This document shows positions 1 to 14,008 of a stretch of 64,000 nucleotides of DNA, piece after piece. The notes below the pieces were generated by a model that did not search any database, was not told the DNA's origin, and saw only the letters and a list, made by a program, of their open reading frames with translations. The stretch spans positions 6,635,754-6,699,753 of the forward strand of contig OX422191.1 in the NCBI GenBank assembly GCA_949130485.1, read 5' to 3'. Each line of letters opens with the position of its first letter. Positions within the stretch are counted from its first letter, which is position 1. The position numbers and the translations under genes were made by a program. This stretch comes from Agelas oroides. Lineage: Eukaryota > Porifera > Demospongiae > Agelasida > Agelasidae.

Positions 1-217
1 GTATTGGGCTATTTGGGATGAGGTTTTATATACTTCCAAATAGGCCAATTAGCTACTCTGGCTACAACTGGGATAATACACCTAGTTGACTAAATTTAGA
101 TAGGTACACAACTGACTGGCCGAATATAAGTGGTGAAGGAAATGTTGGCATGCCATAGTACACAACAAAATTGTTATGTGTGTCTATGCAGCACCCTTTG
201 TAAATGCACCATTGCTG

Positions 218-345
218 CTGTCATGGAGATCCACTGATGAAGATTCGTTGTTGGCTACAATCGCAACTACTACCACCCACAGTAAATTGCTTACAATAAC
301 ATGCCAACCTACTTGTCCACAACAACCATCCCACTAAGGTAAAAT
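218..345 (+). repeat. dispersed ~130-bp repeat, copy 1
   Basis: This block runs from a CATGGAGAT segment through TTGTTGGCTACAATCGCAAC and CTACCACCCACAG to an AACAACCATCCCACTAAGG end. Recognisable relatives occur at 1125-1225, 1697-1825, 34795-34925 and 48553-48655, and in reverse orientation at 51115-51192 and 52687-52755. It has no ORF. It could be a SINE-like element or an old part of the duplicated membrane-gene unit. Flanking bases 1-217 and 346-500 show nothing else I can name. Confidence 0.55.
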
Positions 346-499
346 ACAATATCATGACAGCTATATAAACATCTGTATATTAGGTACATCATCATGACAA
401 TATCTTGAAACCATACATGGTCATTAAGAGCAAGTGGTAAAAAAAATTAGGGTACAAAAAGTTAATTTCCTGAAATACCCGCATTCACATATTATGTTC

Positions 500-680
500 T
501 GGGGTCACTCTGTTTGCAGGTGTTTCACACAATCATGATTGGGATATTCTACATCTTCTATGTGTTGGCAAAGAAGGCAGGTGTCACTCAATATGGAATT
601 TTGTATACAGGCTATCAGAAACACAAATAAAGCTGAGACAGATGTGACAGATGAGTCTGATAATGATGACTGCCATCCTT
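500..680 (+). pseudogene. C-terminal fragment of membrane-protein family
   Basis: The plus strand reads through remnants of the last membrane segment and tail of the family whose intact copy is at 44541-46427. The recognisable pieces are a VSHTIMIGIFYI-like stretch, then YVLAKKAGVTQ, then a degraded acidic tail around TDESDND. The frame is broken after GVTQ and no upstream part is present. This is a relic, not an expressed gene. Confidence 0.6.
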
Positions 681-889
681 GGAGATGTATAGATTCCGAT
701 TGCAATCGAAGGAAATACTGGTCATGCTTCTTCACTCCAACACTCCCCGGGGTGTACAGTATTGAAGTTGCCATAAACCACCCGAGCCCGAGGGCGCAGC
801 CCAAGTGCGAGGGTTGTTTATGGACCATAAATCCCTGTGTACTGTAGTTTATCTGTATATTCTCCACTCTGATTGGTCCTTGTTGTGAT

Positions 890-1110
890 TACTAAACACA
901 CATGGTAGTTTTCACTGTAAACAAGGTATGTTATTAGTAAACATGCAAAGTAGTTTACACTGTAAACAAGGTAGCTTATAGGAAACATCATTTTACAACT
1001 TGCTGTGGGTATGTGGAACAGAATCTACAACTTCCTGTCACTATATGGAAAATAATACCCACCTGTTACCACTGAAACAAGGGTGATATATAAACATAAT
1101 TTTAGAACCA
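890..1110 (+). repeat. block shared with 47925-48060
   Basis: The segment with ACACTGTAAACAAGGTAGC, CTTATAGGAAACATC and ATACCCACCTGTT reappears, diverged, at 47925-48060. It contains a short internal duplication of the TTCACTGTAAACAAGG phrase. No coding potential is visible. It is probably an old piece of the duplicated locus. Confidence 0.5.
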
Positions 1111-1696
1111 CTTGACAGAGCAACTTGGACTCATACTGTCATGGGAATTCACTGAAGGTGGTTTGTTGGCTACATGCAACCACTATTACTACCACCCACG
1201 GTGAATTGCTTAAGTCAACCCAGTCAGCCCGCAAAATATCCCACAGAGCCAAAGTAGTGCATACAGTAGTGTTTTCTTTGCAGAATCTGATGCACAAAAA
1301 TCTGTTATTTTAGAGTACAAGTATACAGTCACAGTACAATGGACAAAACAAGTTAGTTGCACGGAAAATGCATTATGAAGACAGCAAATAGCAGTTATGT
1401 ATGACATAAGTACATTTCTGAAAACATCCTGCAATTAGGTACAAACACGTAGCTGTGTTAAACAAAAGTCAGCTAGACTAAGTGCTGTATGTTGATGAAA
1501 ACTAATCAACATAGTGAGGCACAGTAATTAGAGTGGCATGAAAGGAAATATACAGTATTGTCAATATACAATTGCACATTACACTGGCAAGAAGCCCTAC
1601 AGATAATTCTTCTCAAGAATTAAGATGTAATCTTTTACTAATGTTTCTAGTTGCATGAGAATTTAGTATTATTGTCAATATGCCATTTTACAAGAG

Positions 1697-1825
1697 GCTA
1701 CAGTCATGGAGATCTACTGCTGATAATTCGTTGTTGGCTACAATCGCAACTACTACCACCCACAGTGATTTGCTTACTTATAACTAATGTCAACCTCACT
1801 TGCCCACAACAAACATCCCACTAAG
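1697..1825 (+). repeat. dispersed ~130-bp repeat, copy 3
   Basis: This is a close relative of the 218-345 block, with the same order of CATGGAGATCTACTG, TTGTTGGCTACAATCGCAAC, CTACCACCCACAG and CATCCCACTAAGG. A weaker copy lies at 1125-1225. The stretches 1226-1696 and 1826-2224 hold no gene I can support. Confidence 0.5.
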
Positions 1826-2223
1826 GCAAAAACAAACATGAGGGCAGATTAACATCTGGCTACTAGGTACATAATTATGATGTTATGTGCATGAAATCAT
1901 TAAGATTTGAGAGCACAATAATATCTGGAATTATGATATGTAGTCATTAAGAGTAAGCAATAAGCATGTTCACTTCATTACAAATGCAATACTAGTGTCT
2001 TAAGTAATGTACAAAAGCCGACTAGACTGTTGCATGACTAACTTGTAGTGATTAGTTGTGGTCCACTCAGCAGTTACAAGATTATACATAGAGCATAATG
2101 AAGCATAAAGATTTCCTTAGTCATCCTCCTTTCTCAGTCATTATCAGGTGCTTTCATGAGCAACACGACTGTTAAATTTGCTGGAAAGCATCGCTAATGT
2201 CCAGACCCGCAAGTCACAAGTCT

Positions 2224-6092
<3,869 letters not shown>

Positions 6093-6129
<37 letters not shown>
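6093..6129. repeat. (CT)n tract between LINE copies
   Basis: This pure CT tract of about 36 bp separates the 5' end of full-length copy 1 from the 3' end of a truncated copy. Confidence 0.9.
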
Positions 6130-6132
<3 letters not shown>

Positions 6133-6657
6133 TTAAACCTCTATTGAACTTGTGAATGCAAGGTACAATGAGGGGGTGGGTATTCCATCACTAAGTATCA
6201 AAGTACTGAACGATTGTACTGCATACAATAATGGGCCACCGCAGAGATACCAATATACAATGATAATTATGTGTCTTGTATAGAATGTCAGGTTGTAGTT
6301 CTATTTCTGCTGCACCATATTGCAAATGAACCTTCAACTGCCTTTCGTGATACCTGGTGGAGCAGGGATGAGAACTCAGTTGACGAGAGTTTCAGCTCGT
6401 ACTTGAGGGTCCTTAACCCAGTCATGTGTGGTACACCTCGTGCTCCTACTTCGATGGTGGTTAGGGTAGTAGTGTAACCGGCTTGTCGTGCGCTTTGTAC
6501 AAGTTCTTCATATCTAGTTTCCTTTCTTTCTGCTGCATCTGCCATTGTTGTATCAAAGGGGATCGTGAGCTCCAGCATCTGGAGCACCTTCTTCTCATCA
6601 TTCCACCAAACAACATCTGGCTTCAGGTCTGTTGGGGTAATGTGCTGGGGAAAGTTG

Positions 6658-6661
<4 letters not shown>
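6130..6661 (-). mobile_element. 5'-truncated RLE retrotransposon of a third subfamily
   Basis: Only the 3' end of an element is present, flanked on both sides by CT repeats. The minus-strand frame at 6587-6288 encodes the nuclease tail, including MLELTIPFDT, a TTIEVGARGVPH stretch and a terminal AIWCSRN. These match the ends of the two full copies but are clearly diverged from both, so this is a third subfamily. The truncation point at 6661 falls directly in the (CT)n tract. Confidence 0.82.

Positions 6662-6731
<70 letters not shown>
6662..6731. repeat. (CT)n tract between LINE copies
   Basis: This CT tract of about 70 bp lies between the truncated third-subfamily copy and the 3' end of full-length copy 2. 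Confidence 0.93.
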
Positions 6732-6736
<5 letters not shown>

Positions 6737-9700
6737 AATATCACCTTCATTGAATTCCACATACACGGTACAATGAGGGAATGGCATAGTCCAATGCCAA
6801 TGTCTAAGTACATGACAACTGTACTGCACAAACAATTGGGCCATCGCAGCAATGAATAACAGAAACAAGAAATAACTTATAGCTACCAAATATGTATAGA
6901 CTTACATGTAAATAAATAGTTCATAAGTTCAATCTGTTCCTTGTACACCAAATTTTGTGTGAGCTGGTGATGGCTGCCTGGCAACATTGGTGAAGGAGGC
7001 TGGAAAGTTCTCGCTGAGAGATGGCTAGCTCGTGTGCTAGCGTGGTAAAGCCTGGGAGGTGTGGTATTCCCCGTGAGCCCATCTCAAGTGTTATGAGGGT
7101 GGTATTGTACCCGGCTCTCTCTGTTACTGACACAAGTTCACCGTACTTCACTTCCTTCCTCTCTCTTGCCTCCTCAAACGATGTCTCAAAGCAGACAGTT
7201 AGCTCTGCAAGCCATAACTGCTTCTGAGAGTCATCCCACCAGACCATGTCCGGACGTAAGTCGGTGGGTACAATGTGAAGGGGAAAGTGGTAGGTGGCCT
7301 CCAAGTCAGCAGTGAACTTGGTGGTGGGGGGTAGCTTCTTTGCAACGGCATTGGCTATATTTCGTAAAACTTCATCATGGCGTTCATTATACCTGCGCTG
7401 ACCCAGGGCTACTTCACAGTTGTTCAGTGCGTGGATCAGGGTCTGTCTTTCTCCGCAAAGGGGACAGCAGTCACTCTCCTTCTTATTCCATAGATGTAGG
7501 TTTGCATTATGGGGCAGTGTATCGACAGCAGCATTCAATGCAAACCTCATCTGTTCTGCTGGAAGGGACTGCACAGCCTTTGACCACAGGCTGGCACCAT
7601 CTGGGCTAGCAGTTCTCATCATCTGCCCCTGCTTCTCAAGGTTCTTCAGCTCAGTCTCCCTTCTCGCATCATCTGCCTGCTGGGTAGCTCTCTTGGCAGC
7701 AGATGCCAATGGCTTCCTGTTTCGGCTTGGATCTTCTGCAAGGGCATCTCTGACCACCACAGAGGCTTTGAACTTCTTTCTAGAGAGCGTCAGATCATGC
7801 TGTAGGCCTTTCTCTGCCAAGTACCGTACACAAGGGTCTCGGGACATTAGCAGCTGGCTCTGATGGGACACCTGGAGGCGCTTGTAGAGGGATGTAAGAG
7901 AGGGGAGGTTAATGCCTCCCTTCTTCTGGGGGAGGTAGAGCAGAGCAGTGTTTGCAGACTTGGCCAGCCCTGCCCACTTCTTCAAGTATCTTGTGGCCAT
8001 CGCTTCTAACTGTCGCTCAACCCAAGTGATGGGGAGTTCTTCAATGGTCAAGAGCCATGAGAGTCGGGGACAGATACCAGCCTTGTATAAGCGGAGCTTC
8101 TGGTGTCTTGTCACTGGGCATGCATCAACTCTGTCCAGCATCTGCTGTAGGCGGTTAATCAGGCCCTCTTTGGCATGGGCGGTGTCATGGGGGATGTGGA
8201 TTTGCATGCCAAGGAACTTGACTGGACCATTGGCAGCATATGGAATGGTGTCATTCGCTAGATGAAGTTTAGGGTCAATGAGTCTGCCAGTAGATCCTTG
8301 TAAGGCCATGCTGTGACATTTTGTAACTTTGGCTCGCATTCCTGACCAGTGCAGCCAGTCATTCACCATGTTGAGCAGATACTGGCAGGAGGCTGGGGAG
8401 TTGGATAGCAGGCAGGTATCATCTGCATACTGGAGAAGGTTAACCTGGTGGTTGGATCCGCTGATAGTGTAGCCAAGATCTAGGCGGGTTTGGAGGGTGT
8501 CAACTAAGGTGTTCATCACTGTATTAAAGATGACTACTGACAGTGGGTCACCCTGGTATACACCAATCTGAAGGGGGATGAGAGGAGTTGTCCAGTCTGT
8601 TGTGATAACTTGGGCAGAAAGTCCGGAATAGAGGGCTTCAAGGACTTGACAGAACTGAGGAGGAGCATGGTAGTGTTTGAGTGCAAACTGGATGAGTGAA
8701 TGATGCACACTCCCATAAGCATTAGCCAAGTCAAGCCAGCACACTGCAAGTGACTTATGCTTCTTCTTGGCTTCTGCAAGGATGGCTGCCAGTTTCAGAT
8801 GGTGCTCTACACAGCCTGGGGTGGTTGGCATGAATGCCTTCTGAATGGAAGGGTCTAGATAGCGATTGTGGATCAAGTAAGAGAGCCATCTATTGCGTAG
8901 AATGGTGGTGAACAACTTCCCAATGCATGGGGTGAGAGCAATGGGCCGGAAGTTGCCAGGGGTTGTAGGGTCATCTTCTGCTGAACCTTTTCCAAGCAGC
9001 TTGATGGCTGCTACTTTCCACTGGGAGGGAACAGCTGATAGGGTCCAGCAGGAGTTGAAGAGGTCACACAGGGCTTTGGATAGGGATGGACATCTTTTAA
9101 AGATCAGGTATGTGATTCGGTCGAATGGTGATGGTGATGAGGAGGACTTCATCCTCTTGACTGCTGCTTGGATTTCAACTGCAGTTATATCTTCACAGCA
9201 GAATTCTTCCTCTGGGGGTAATGGTGATGGCATCCATTCTGGCTGGGAGAAGTCCTGGGCATCAGCATGGTATACCTCCCTGAAGAAGCTGAAGGCTTCA
9301 TTTTCAGAAAACTGTGGAGGAATCTGAGAGGTGGAGTTGTCATCCAGTAGCTGCTTTGCAAACTGCCAAAAGTGGCGGTGGCAATACTGCCTGGTTTTGT
9401 TTGCCTGGTTGCGTTGTTGGGCAGATTGGGAGGCTCGCTTCAGGTGGCTGTGCTCACGTACTAGCTTGAAAAATGTGCGTGCAAGCATCTGGATACTCTC
9501 AGTTGGGAGTCCCTGCTCCTTGGCTCTCCTAAAATCCTTCCTGGCCTCCTTCTTCAGCTGCTTGACCCTCTTCAGAGCTCTCTCATGTCGTTCTCTTTTC
9601 TTCTGCTGCTTAGGTATTCTTGGGTTCCTGGTACCGTATTTCTGGGCAAAGAAACCGTAGATGCCTTCACAGAGAACTCTGTTCTTGGACTCTGGGGTGC

Positions 9701-10419
9701 TCTCTCTAAGAACTTCAGGAACAAGCACTTCAGAGAAGAATGTGTTTGCCTCTGTCCACTCTTGCTGGGAGGAAGGGAGCTTCAGGAGGGGTTTTGGCTG
9801 AGGACCAGGATGAACAGGAGGGATAGTGTTTGGACACTGTTGTTGGGTGGGAGTGGGAGTGGTAGGAGTATCTGGGGTAGCTATGCTGGGGGCATGCTGG
9901 GAAGAAGGAAGGTGTGAAGTAGGTGGATCCGGGACACTGGCCACTAACCCAGAGTCAAGAGGCTGAGTGATATTCCTGCAGGTTGCACTGTTCTTCAAGT
10001 GAGTATCTAGCCTGAGGAACATTCTGTGGCACTTTGGGCATGATCTTTTGCTGGAGGTAGATCTCTTGTCTAGGGTCTTCTTTGATAGGTAGGCTGAGTA
10101 GTCTCTACCTTGTCTCTCTTTGCAGTAGGCCAGGTGATTTCCAAGTCTTTTGAAGCTCTTCTCACAGAAAAGGCAGGCTGTCAGGAGTTCACTTGACTTC
10201 TGAACAGGGAGAGTAGCCATCATTTCCAGGTGTGAAAAAACGTCCAGCTGGTATATCTTGAGATGTAGCAAAGCAACTGTTTCCAGACTTTCTTGTAGGC
10301 AGCAGCACTACTTCTAGAGCAGATCTAGCAACTTAGACACCTACTATACTAGTTACAGCTAGCAGTTTGCAGGAACAGTAGGTCAGAGCTAAAAACCAGC
10401 ACTTGAATTAAAACTTCAC

Positions 10420-10421
<2 letters not shown>
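6732..10421 (-). mobile_element. RLE-type non-LTR retrotransposon, full-length copy 2
   Basis: This second complete element has the same orientation as copy 1. It begins near 10421 and ends at 6732, again with both ends directly in CT repeats. The 5' UTRs of the two copies are recognisably related (for example the shared CTACTTCTAGAGCAGATC-like segment near 10305 and 5975). The proteins differ throughout, so this is a separate subfamily and not a duplicate. Confidence 0.87.
6921..10223 (-). CDS. R2-like retrotransposon polyprotein, second subfamily
   Basis: The open frame is 1116 codons from 10271. I prefer the start at the paired Met codons at 10223 or 10220, because only from there does it align with the sister protein. 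It has the same domain order: two CCHC knuckles (CLFC...HLAYC and CPKC...), an RT with NFRPIALTPCIGK, DLANAYGSV, GVYQGDPLS and LLQYADD, then the CPLC...HALNNC motif and a nuclease core with RPDMVWW and AELTV. The frame is intact. Ser/Thr/Pro-rich sequence links the zinc knuckles to the RT, as in the sister copy. The role is reverse transcription and target cleavage for its own element. Confidence 0.9.
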   Translation of the reverse strand: MMATLPVQKSSELLTACLFCEKSFKRLGNHLAYCKERQGRDYSAYLSKKTLDKRSTSSKRSCPKCHRMFLRLDTHLKNSATCRNITQPLDSGLVASVPDPPTSHLPSSQHAPSIATPDTPTTPTPTQQQCPNTIPPVHPGPQPKPLLKLPSSQQEWTEANTFFSEVLVPEVLRESTPESKNRVLCEGIYGFFAQKYGTRNPRIPKQQKKRERHERALKRVKQLKKEARKDFRRAKEQGLPTESIQMLARTFFKLVREHSHLKRASQSAQQRNQANKTRQYCHRHFWQFAKQLLDDNSTSQIPPQFSENEAFSFFREVYHADAQDFSQPEWMPSPLPPEEEFCCEDITAVEIQAAVKRMKSSSSPSPFDRITYLIFKRCPSLSKALCDLFNSCWTLSAVPSQWKVAAIKLLGKGSAEDDPTTPGNFRPIALTPCIGKLFTTILRNRWLSYLIHNRYLDPSIQKAFMPTTPGCVEHHLKLAAILAEAKKKHKSLAVCWLDLANAYGSVHHSLIQFALKHYHAPPQFCQVLEALYSGLSAQVITTDWTTPLIPLQIGVYQGDPLSVVIFNTVMNTLVDTLQTRLDLGYTISGSNHQVNLLQYADDTCLLSNSPASCQYLLNMVNDWLHWSGMRAKVTKCHSMALQGSTGRLIDPKLHLANDTIPYAANGPVKFLGMQIHIPHDTAHAKEGLINRLQQMLDRVDACPVTRHQKLRLYKAGICPRLSWLLTIEELPITWVERQLEAMATRYLKKWAGLAKSANTALLYLPQKKGGINLPSLTSLYKRLQVSHQSQLLMSRDPCVRYLAEKGLQHDLTLSRKKFKASVVVRDALAEDPSRNRKPLASAAKRATQQADDARRETELKNLEKQGQMMRTASPDGASLWSKAVQSLPAEQMRFALNAAVDTLPHNANLHLWNKKESDCCPLCGERQTLIHALNNCEVALGQRRYNERHDEVLRNIANAVAKKLPPTTKFTADLEATYHFPLHIVPTDLRPDMVWWDDSQKQLWLAELTVCFETSFEEARERKEVKYGELVSVTERAGYNTTLITLEMGSRGIPHLPGFTTLAHELAISQRELSSLLHQCCQAAITSSHKIWCTRNRLNL

Positions 10422-10499
<78 letters not shown>
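10422..10499. repeat. (CT)n tract between LINE copies
   Basis: This CT tract of about 78 bp lies between the 5' end of full-length copy 2 and the 3' end of a truncated copy that matches copy 1. Confidence 0.93.
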
Positions 10500-10503
<4 letters not shown>

Positions 10504-10965
10504 GAAAAACTCTTCATTGAGTTGCAATGCAATATACATACACAACACAATGAGGGGTAGAGATGTCCAAGGTCATACTGTCTGAGTGTTCTACAAAAAG
10601 CACTGCACAATCACTTGGCTCTATCCACAGAGGTCATAAAGCTACATACACATTGTTACTAATAATAGACCATTACAAACGGATTACAATACAACATAAT
10701 TAGAACACTGAGTTTAAGGTGTTGTCTACTTTTGGTTTCTCATGCACCATATCTTGAAAGACCCAGTGATGGCCTGTCTCGATGCCGTAACCATGAGATT
10801 GACTAGTGTGGCTCTGGAGAGTCCAAGGTTTGTTTTCAGCTTGAGGAAGCCAGTGGGATTGGGTATTCCTCGTGACCCCACTTCTATTGTCACCAGGCTT
10901 GCTGTGTATCCGGCGTCCTGAATGGTATCCAGTAGTTCCTGGTACCTGTCTTCTTTCCGCTTGAT
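10500..10965 (-). mobile_element. 5'-truncated RLE retrotransposon, same subfamily as copy 1
   Basis: This 466-bp piece is essentially identical to 2353-2818, the 3' end of copy 1. It breaks off inside the coding region, at the codon pair for KRK near IKRKEDRY, where a CT-rich tract begins. The remaining frame (10965-10726, minus) encodes only the end of the nuclease domain through AITGSFKIWCMRNQK. The near identity indicates a young insertion from a copy-1-like source. Confidence 0.9.
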
Positions 10966-10982
10966 CTCTCTATCTCTCTCTC

Positions 10983-11027
<45 letters not shown>
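10966..11027. repeat. imperfect (CT)n tract, right edge of LINE cluster
   Basis: This CT tract is interrupted by CTAT units. Unique sequence resumes at 11028. Confidence 0.85.
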
Positions 11028-11030
<3 letters not shown>

Positions 11031-11200
11031 CGGCACCTCAGGGTGTGGTTGTGTGGTGCTATGGATGAAGGTTATATGTCTGCTATTTTGATAAGAACTA
11101 ATCAGTACATAGTGAGGCACAGTACAGTAGCATGAAAAACAGTATTGTCAATATACGATTGCACATTACACTGGCAAGAAGGTCTGCAGATAGTTGTTGT
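11028..11200 (+). repeat. block paralogous to 42839-42990
   Basis: The sequence from GCACGGCACCTCAGGGTGTG through TATATGTCTGCTATTTTGATA to ATTGCACATTACACTGG is repeated at 42839-42990. There it is not preceded by CT repeats, so the retrotransposon cluster and microsatellite are specific to this copy. The stretch 11201-11570 holds only a weak copy of the CATGGAGATCC repeat near 11283. Confidence 0.55.
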
Positions 11201-11570
11201 CAAATTATATAGATATTATCATTTACTAGATGCATGTAATATATACTATTTTCAATACACCATTTCACATGAGGCTGCAGTCATGGAGATCCAATGATTC
11301 ATCGTTGGCTTCGAACAAAAGTGCATGTGCATGCCCAATGTCTTAGCATTTCTTTCCCAGCCTGAGAGGACTTACTGAAGTTTGACACCACAGCTTGAAA
11401 CTGAAGTATCTACTGTGCAAGCACTAAGGTAGCACTAAGGTAGAGAGCTAGTCCACAGTGATTGCACGGGGCCATACATTTTCCATCAATGAATTGGACC
11501 TACAGCGACACAGGATTTTACAGTGGTCAAATTAGCTATCTTAACATGAAGGTCCTTACATTTGCTACAG

Positions 11571-12145
11571 ATGAGAATACCGTAATCTCTCGAAAATACG
11601 CCCATGGGCGATGAACTTAAGTGGCTCCTAAAAGAGGGGGGTGGGTGTATTTTCGAGAGTTGTGATATTTCTCTCGAAAATACGCCCACCTCACACGCAG
11701 TTAGTCTAGCCCTTGTTATTTGCACATGCAGTGATTCTTCAATGCCGCTTTTGTCAGCCCCCATCACCCATAACAAACATCCTTGATAAACCTTCAGTGG
11801 CTGGGATAGATTACTAGAGAGATATTTTGACATCGTGGGATGAGCCTGAGTGTGTGCAATTTGCTGACTGAATATTTTATCATAGCACACAAACTGTGCA
11901 AAGCAGCAGTGAAATTGGCTTGGACAGAACCCCTTTAGACTATTGACACAGATAGCGGACTGTAATATCCAGTTTTTGTATAAGTTTAGGAAGCTTTTCC
12001 TGCCATTCTGAGTCTTTTATATGTACACTACTGTGCCCCTTGTAGGGCTTTATCGATGAACCTTGAACCTAGAACCTTGAGTGATCAGTCGTTTCCGTCC
12101 GTCGGCTTTGTCTGTCGGCACAAAAAAAAAACGCCAGATCCAGGC
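11571..12145. repeat. noncoding repeat region shared with 37562-37680 and 53690-54010
   Basis: The segment around 11780-11910 (AACATCCTTGATAAACCTTCAGTGG through CAAACTGTGCAAAGCAGCAG) recurs at 37562-37678, and its end recurs at 53690-53720. At 11582-11690 two CTCTCGAAAATACGCCCA boxes face each other as a short inverted repeat. No credible gene is seen. Confidence 0.5.
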
Positions 12146-12487
12146 CGTTCTATTAGTGGTTAATACCTAAAACTGTGCAAAAATAGGAAAAAAATGCCTT
12201 GCCTGTGCTTCTTTTTGCTAGATACACTCTACACCGACCGACTACCGACCACACCCAGATACCTGGCCACATGTCCAACGTGAGACAACGTTTTCAGTGT
12301 TTCTAGGGTTCACTATACGCGTGCATGTGTGAGACGACGGTTTGTTCCCATCCACATTGAAGTACATGTGCATAGCTACGTGGCGCACGGTGTATGTTGC
12401 TGGCTGTAGTTCATAACGCCTTGTGCAGTTTAGTTCGTTGGTGCTGCTGCTCGTTAATTTCGCCGCATCGAGTAAGCGATGAATAAA

Positions 12488-12896
12488 GGGTCTCATTACT
12501 TTCACGTCGTTTCATGTCCCCTGTCACATGACCCAGGTGCAGGGTGAAAGCCGCATTACGTCGCACTTACGCCACATCGCCACAAGTGGCATTGCATGGT
12601 GTTCGTCACTTTTTAAAGCAGATAAAAAAAAGAAGGAATAAAACCCATTTCCTGTCCCTAGCCCTAACCCTAACCCTAACCTGTATACTGAGCCCTAACC
12701 ATTAGACCACAAGCAACTTCGAATGACCATGCACACTTTTCCGTCTAATGTGTACCACCCAACTGTCATACAAGTGCCATACAAGTGCCATACTACACTA
12801 CGCATGCGCAATGCAGGCTCCACCCACACATATCACGTGAGGGGGCATGAAACGACGTGAAAGTATTGAGACCCACCCGTGAAAGTATTGAGACCC
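12488..12896. mobile_element. Mutator-like nonautonomous element with 10-bp TSD
   Basis: The insert starts GGGTCTCATTACTTTCACG and ends with the inverse (CGTGAAAGTATTGAGACCC), giving terminal inverted repeats. It is flanked by perfect direct repeats GATGAATAAA at 12478-12487 and 12897-12906. The paralogous blocks at 38445 and 54785 have the uninterrupted sequence. A 9-11 bp duplication is typical of Mutator-like elements. It has no ORF. The right terminus appears duplicated in tandem. Confidence 0.85.
12662..12681 (+). repeat. telomere-like (CCCTAA)3 inside the MITE
   Basis: Three consecutive CCCTAA units, with imperfect neighbours, lie inside the Mutator-like insert. They match the animal telomere repeat TTAGGG read on the other strand. 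Confidence 0.8.
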
Positions 12897-13201
12897 GATG
12901 AATAAATTATTTTCGCCGAACTCGCACGCTTTTACTAGAATCAAGATCACATGCTGATAGCCTGCTCAGCTACGGGGGCCCCGGGGGCGATTTTCACTTG
13001 ACATTACATACGGGGCCGAGAATACAAGGCAACTTCTAGGCCTCGCTACCCTTGGCGTCACAATTATACCAATCCTTCATGATTACCATGGAAGCCTCAC
13101 TACTTCGCTGTGCTCAGCAGTGAAGATATTGGATACCAATGAGACCACTTTTAGCCTATACATGCCTTTAACATACCGTATCTCCATTTCTGTCCAAGCT
13201 G

Positions 13202-14008
13202 CAGGGGCGGATCCGGGGGGGCATGGGGGGCATGCCCCCCCCCCCCCCCCCCCCCTTCCGATCGGAACCAACGCAAATCGCGGCGGTTTGCCGCGCTCTT
13301 AGCGCACGTCGATGAAGCGCAGAAGTTTATGCAGACATAAAACGCTCAAAACTGCAGCTTCCGAGAGACAGTTTTGTGGTAGCTGCCATGAGATAGTGAT
13401 GTGGCAGTGCCTTGGATACACTGGGGACTGATCAGAAAGGATGGAGGGGCTTTGTGAACGCGCCCTTTCCACGCATGCCTAATACTTCATATCTAGCTCG
13501 ACGGCCATGAAAATTTGGTATGCCGCGTAGTATTATTTACAGAGAGAGATGACAATCTCAGCTTATTGCTTCTGGGTGAAGCGATAGGCTGGCAGAGCCT
13601 AAATAAGTGTAAGGGCTATCGCTTGTGCTCTCGGCGAGCGCCGCCATCCAGCTTCGTTCGTCTACCTCCACGCTTACTGTAGCCCTTCGATTTCTGAGTA
13701 CTAACCGTAAATAGTACGCTTTATGACAGGATAGACTTTCATTTGAGTTAAGACAGTTTGAAGTAGGACTACAGTACATTGAAACGTGAATCACTCGCTA
13801 TTGGCTCGAGCTGATGTGAAAGATTCCTCGCGAAAAATAAACTGTCATGATAAGATCGGTGACTTCTTTCAACGGTAGGTAATTACAGTATATACATATC
13901 TTGCTAAGTAGTGAGACTATTTAACAGTTCCTGACCAGCCGATAATGTCGCATAACCCCAGCCATCATAAAATGAACCCCCCTTCTTCAATCTCTGGATC
14001 CGCCCCTG
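13202..14008. mobile_element. hAT-like MITE with 5-bp TSD
   Basis: Terminal inverted repeats CAGGGGCGGATCC and GGATCCGCCCCTG bound an 807-bp insert flanked by AGCTG at 13197-13201 and 14009-14013. The empty site is seen in the paralogous blocks near 38761, 39058 and 55110 (GTCCAAGCTGTGA). CAG...CTG termini fit the hAT superfamily, although hAT elements more often make 8-bp duplications. It has no transposase ORF. A poly-C/poly-G rich segment lies just inside the left end (13217-13258). Confidence 0.82.

Noticed and set aside
11486..11890. 134-codon minus-strand ORF
   Set aside because: It covers repeated noncoding sequence with an internal inverted repeat, has no motif, and the paralogous locus does not preserve the frame.
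12662..12681. Chromosome end or true telomere
   Set aside because: Only three CCCTAA units lie inside a small transposon with normal sequence on both sides.
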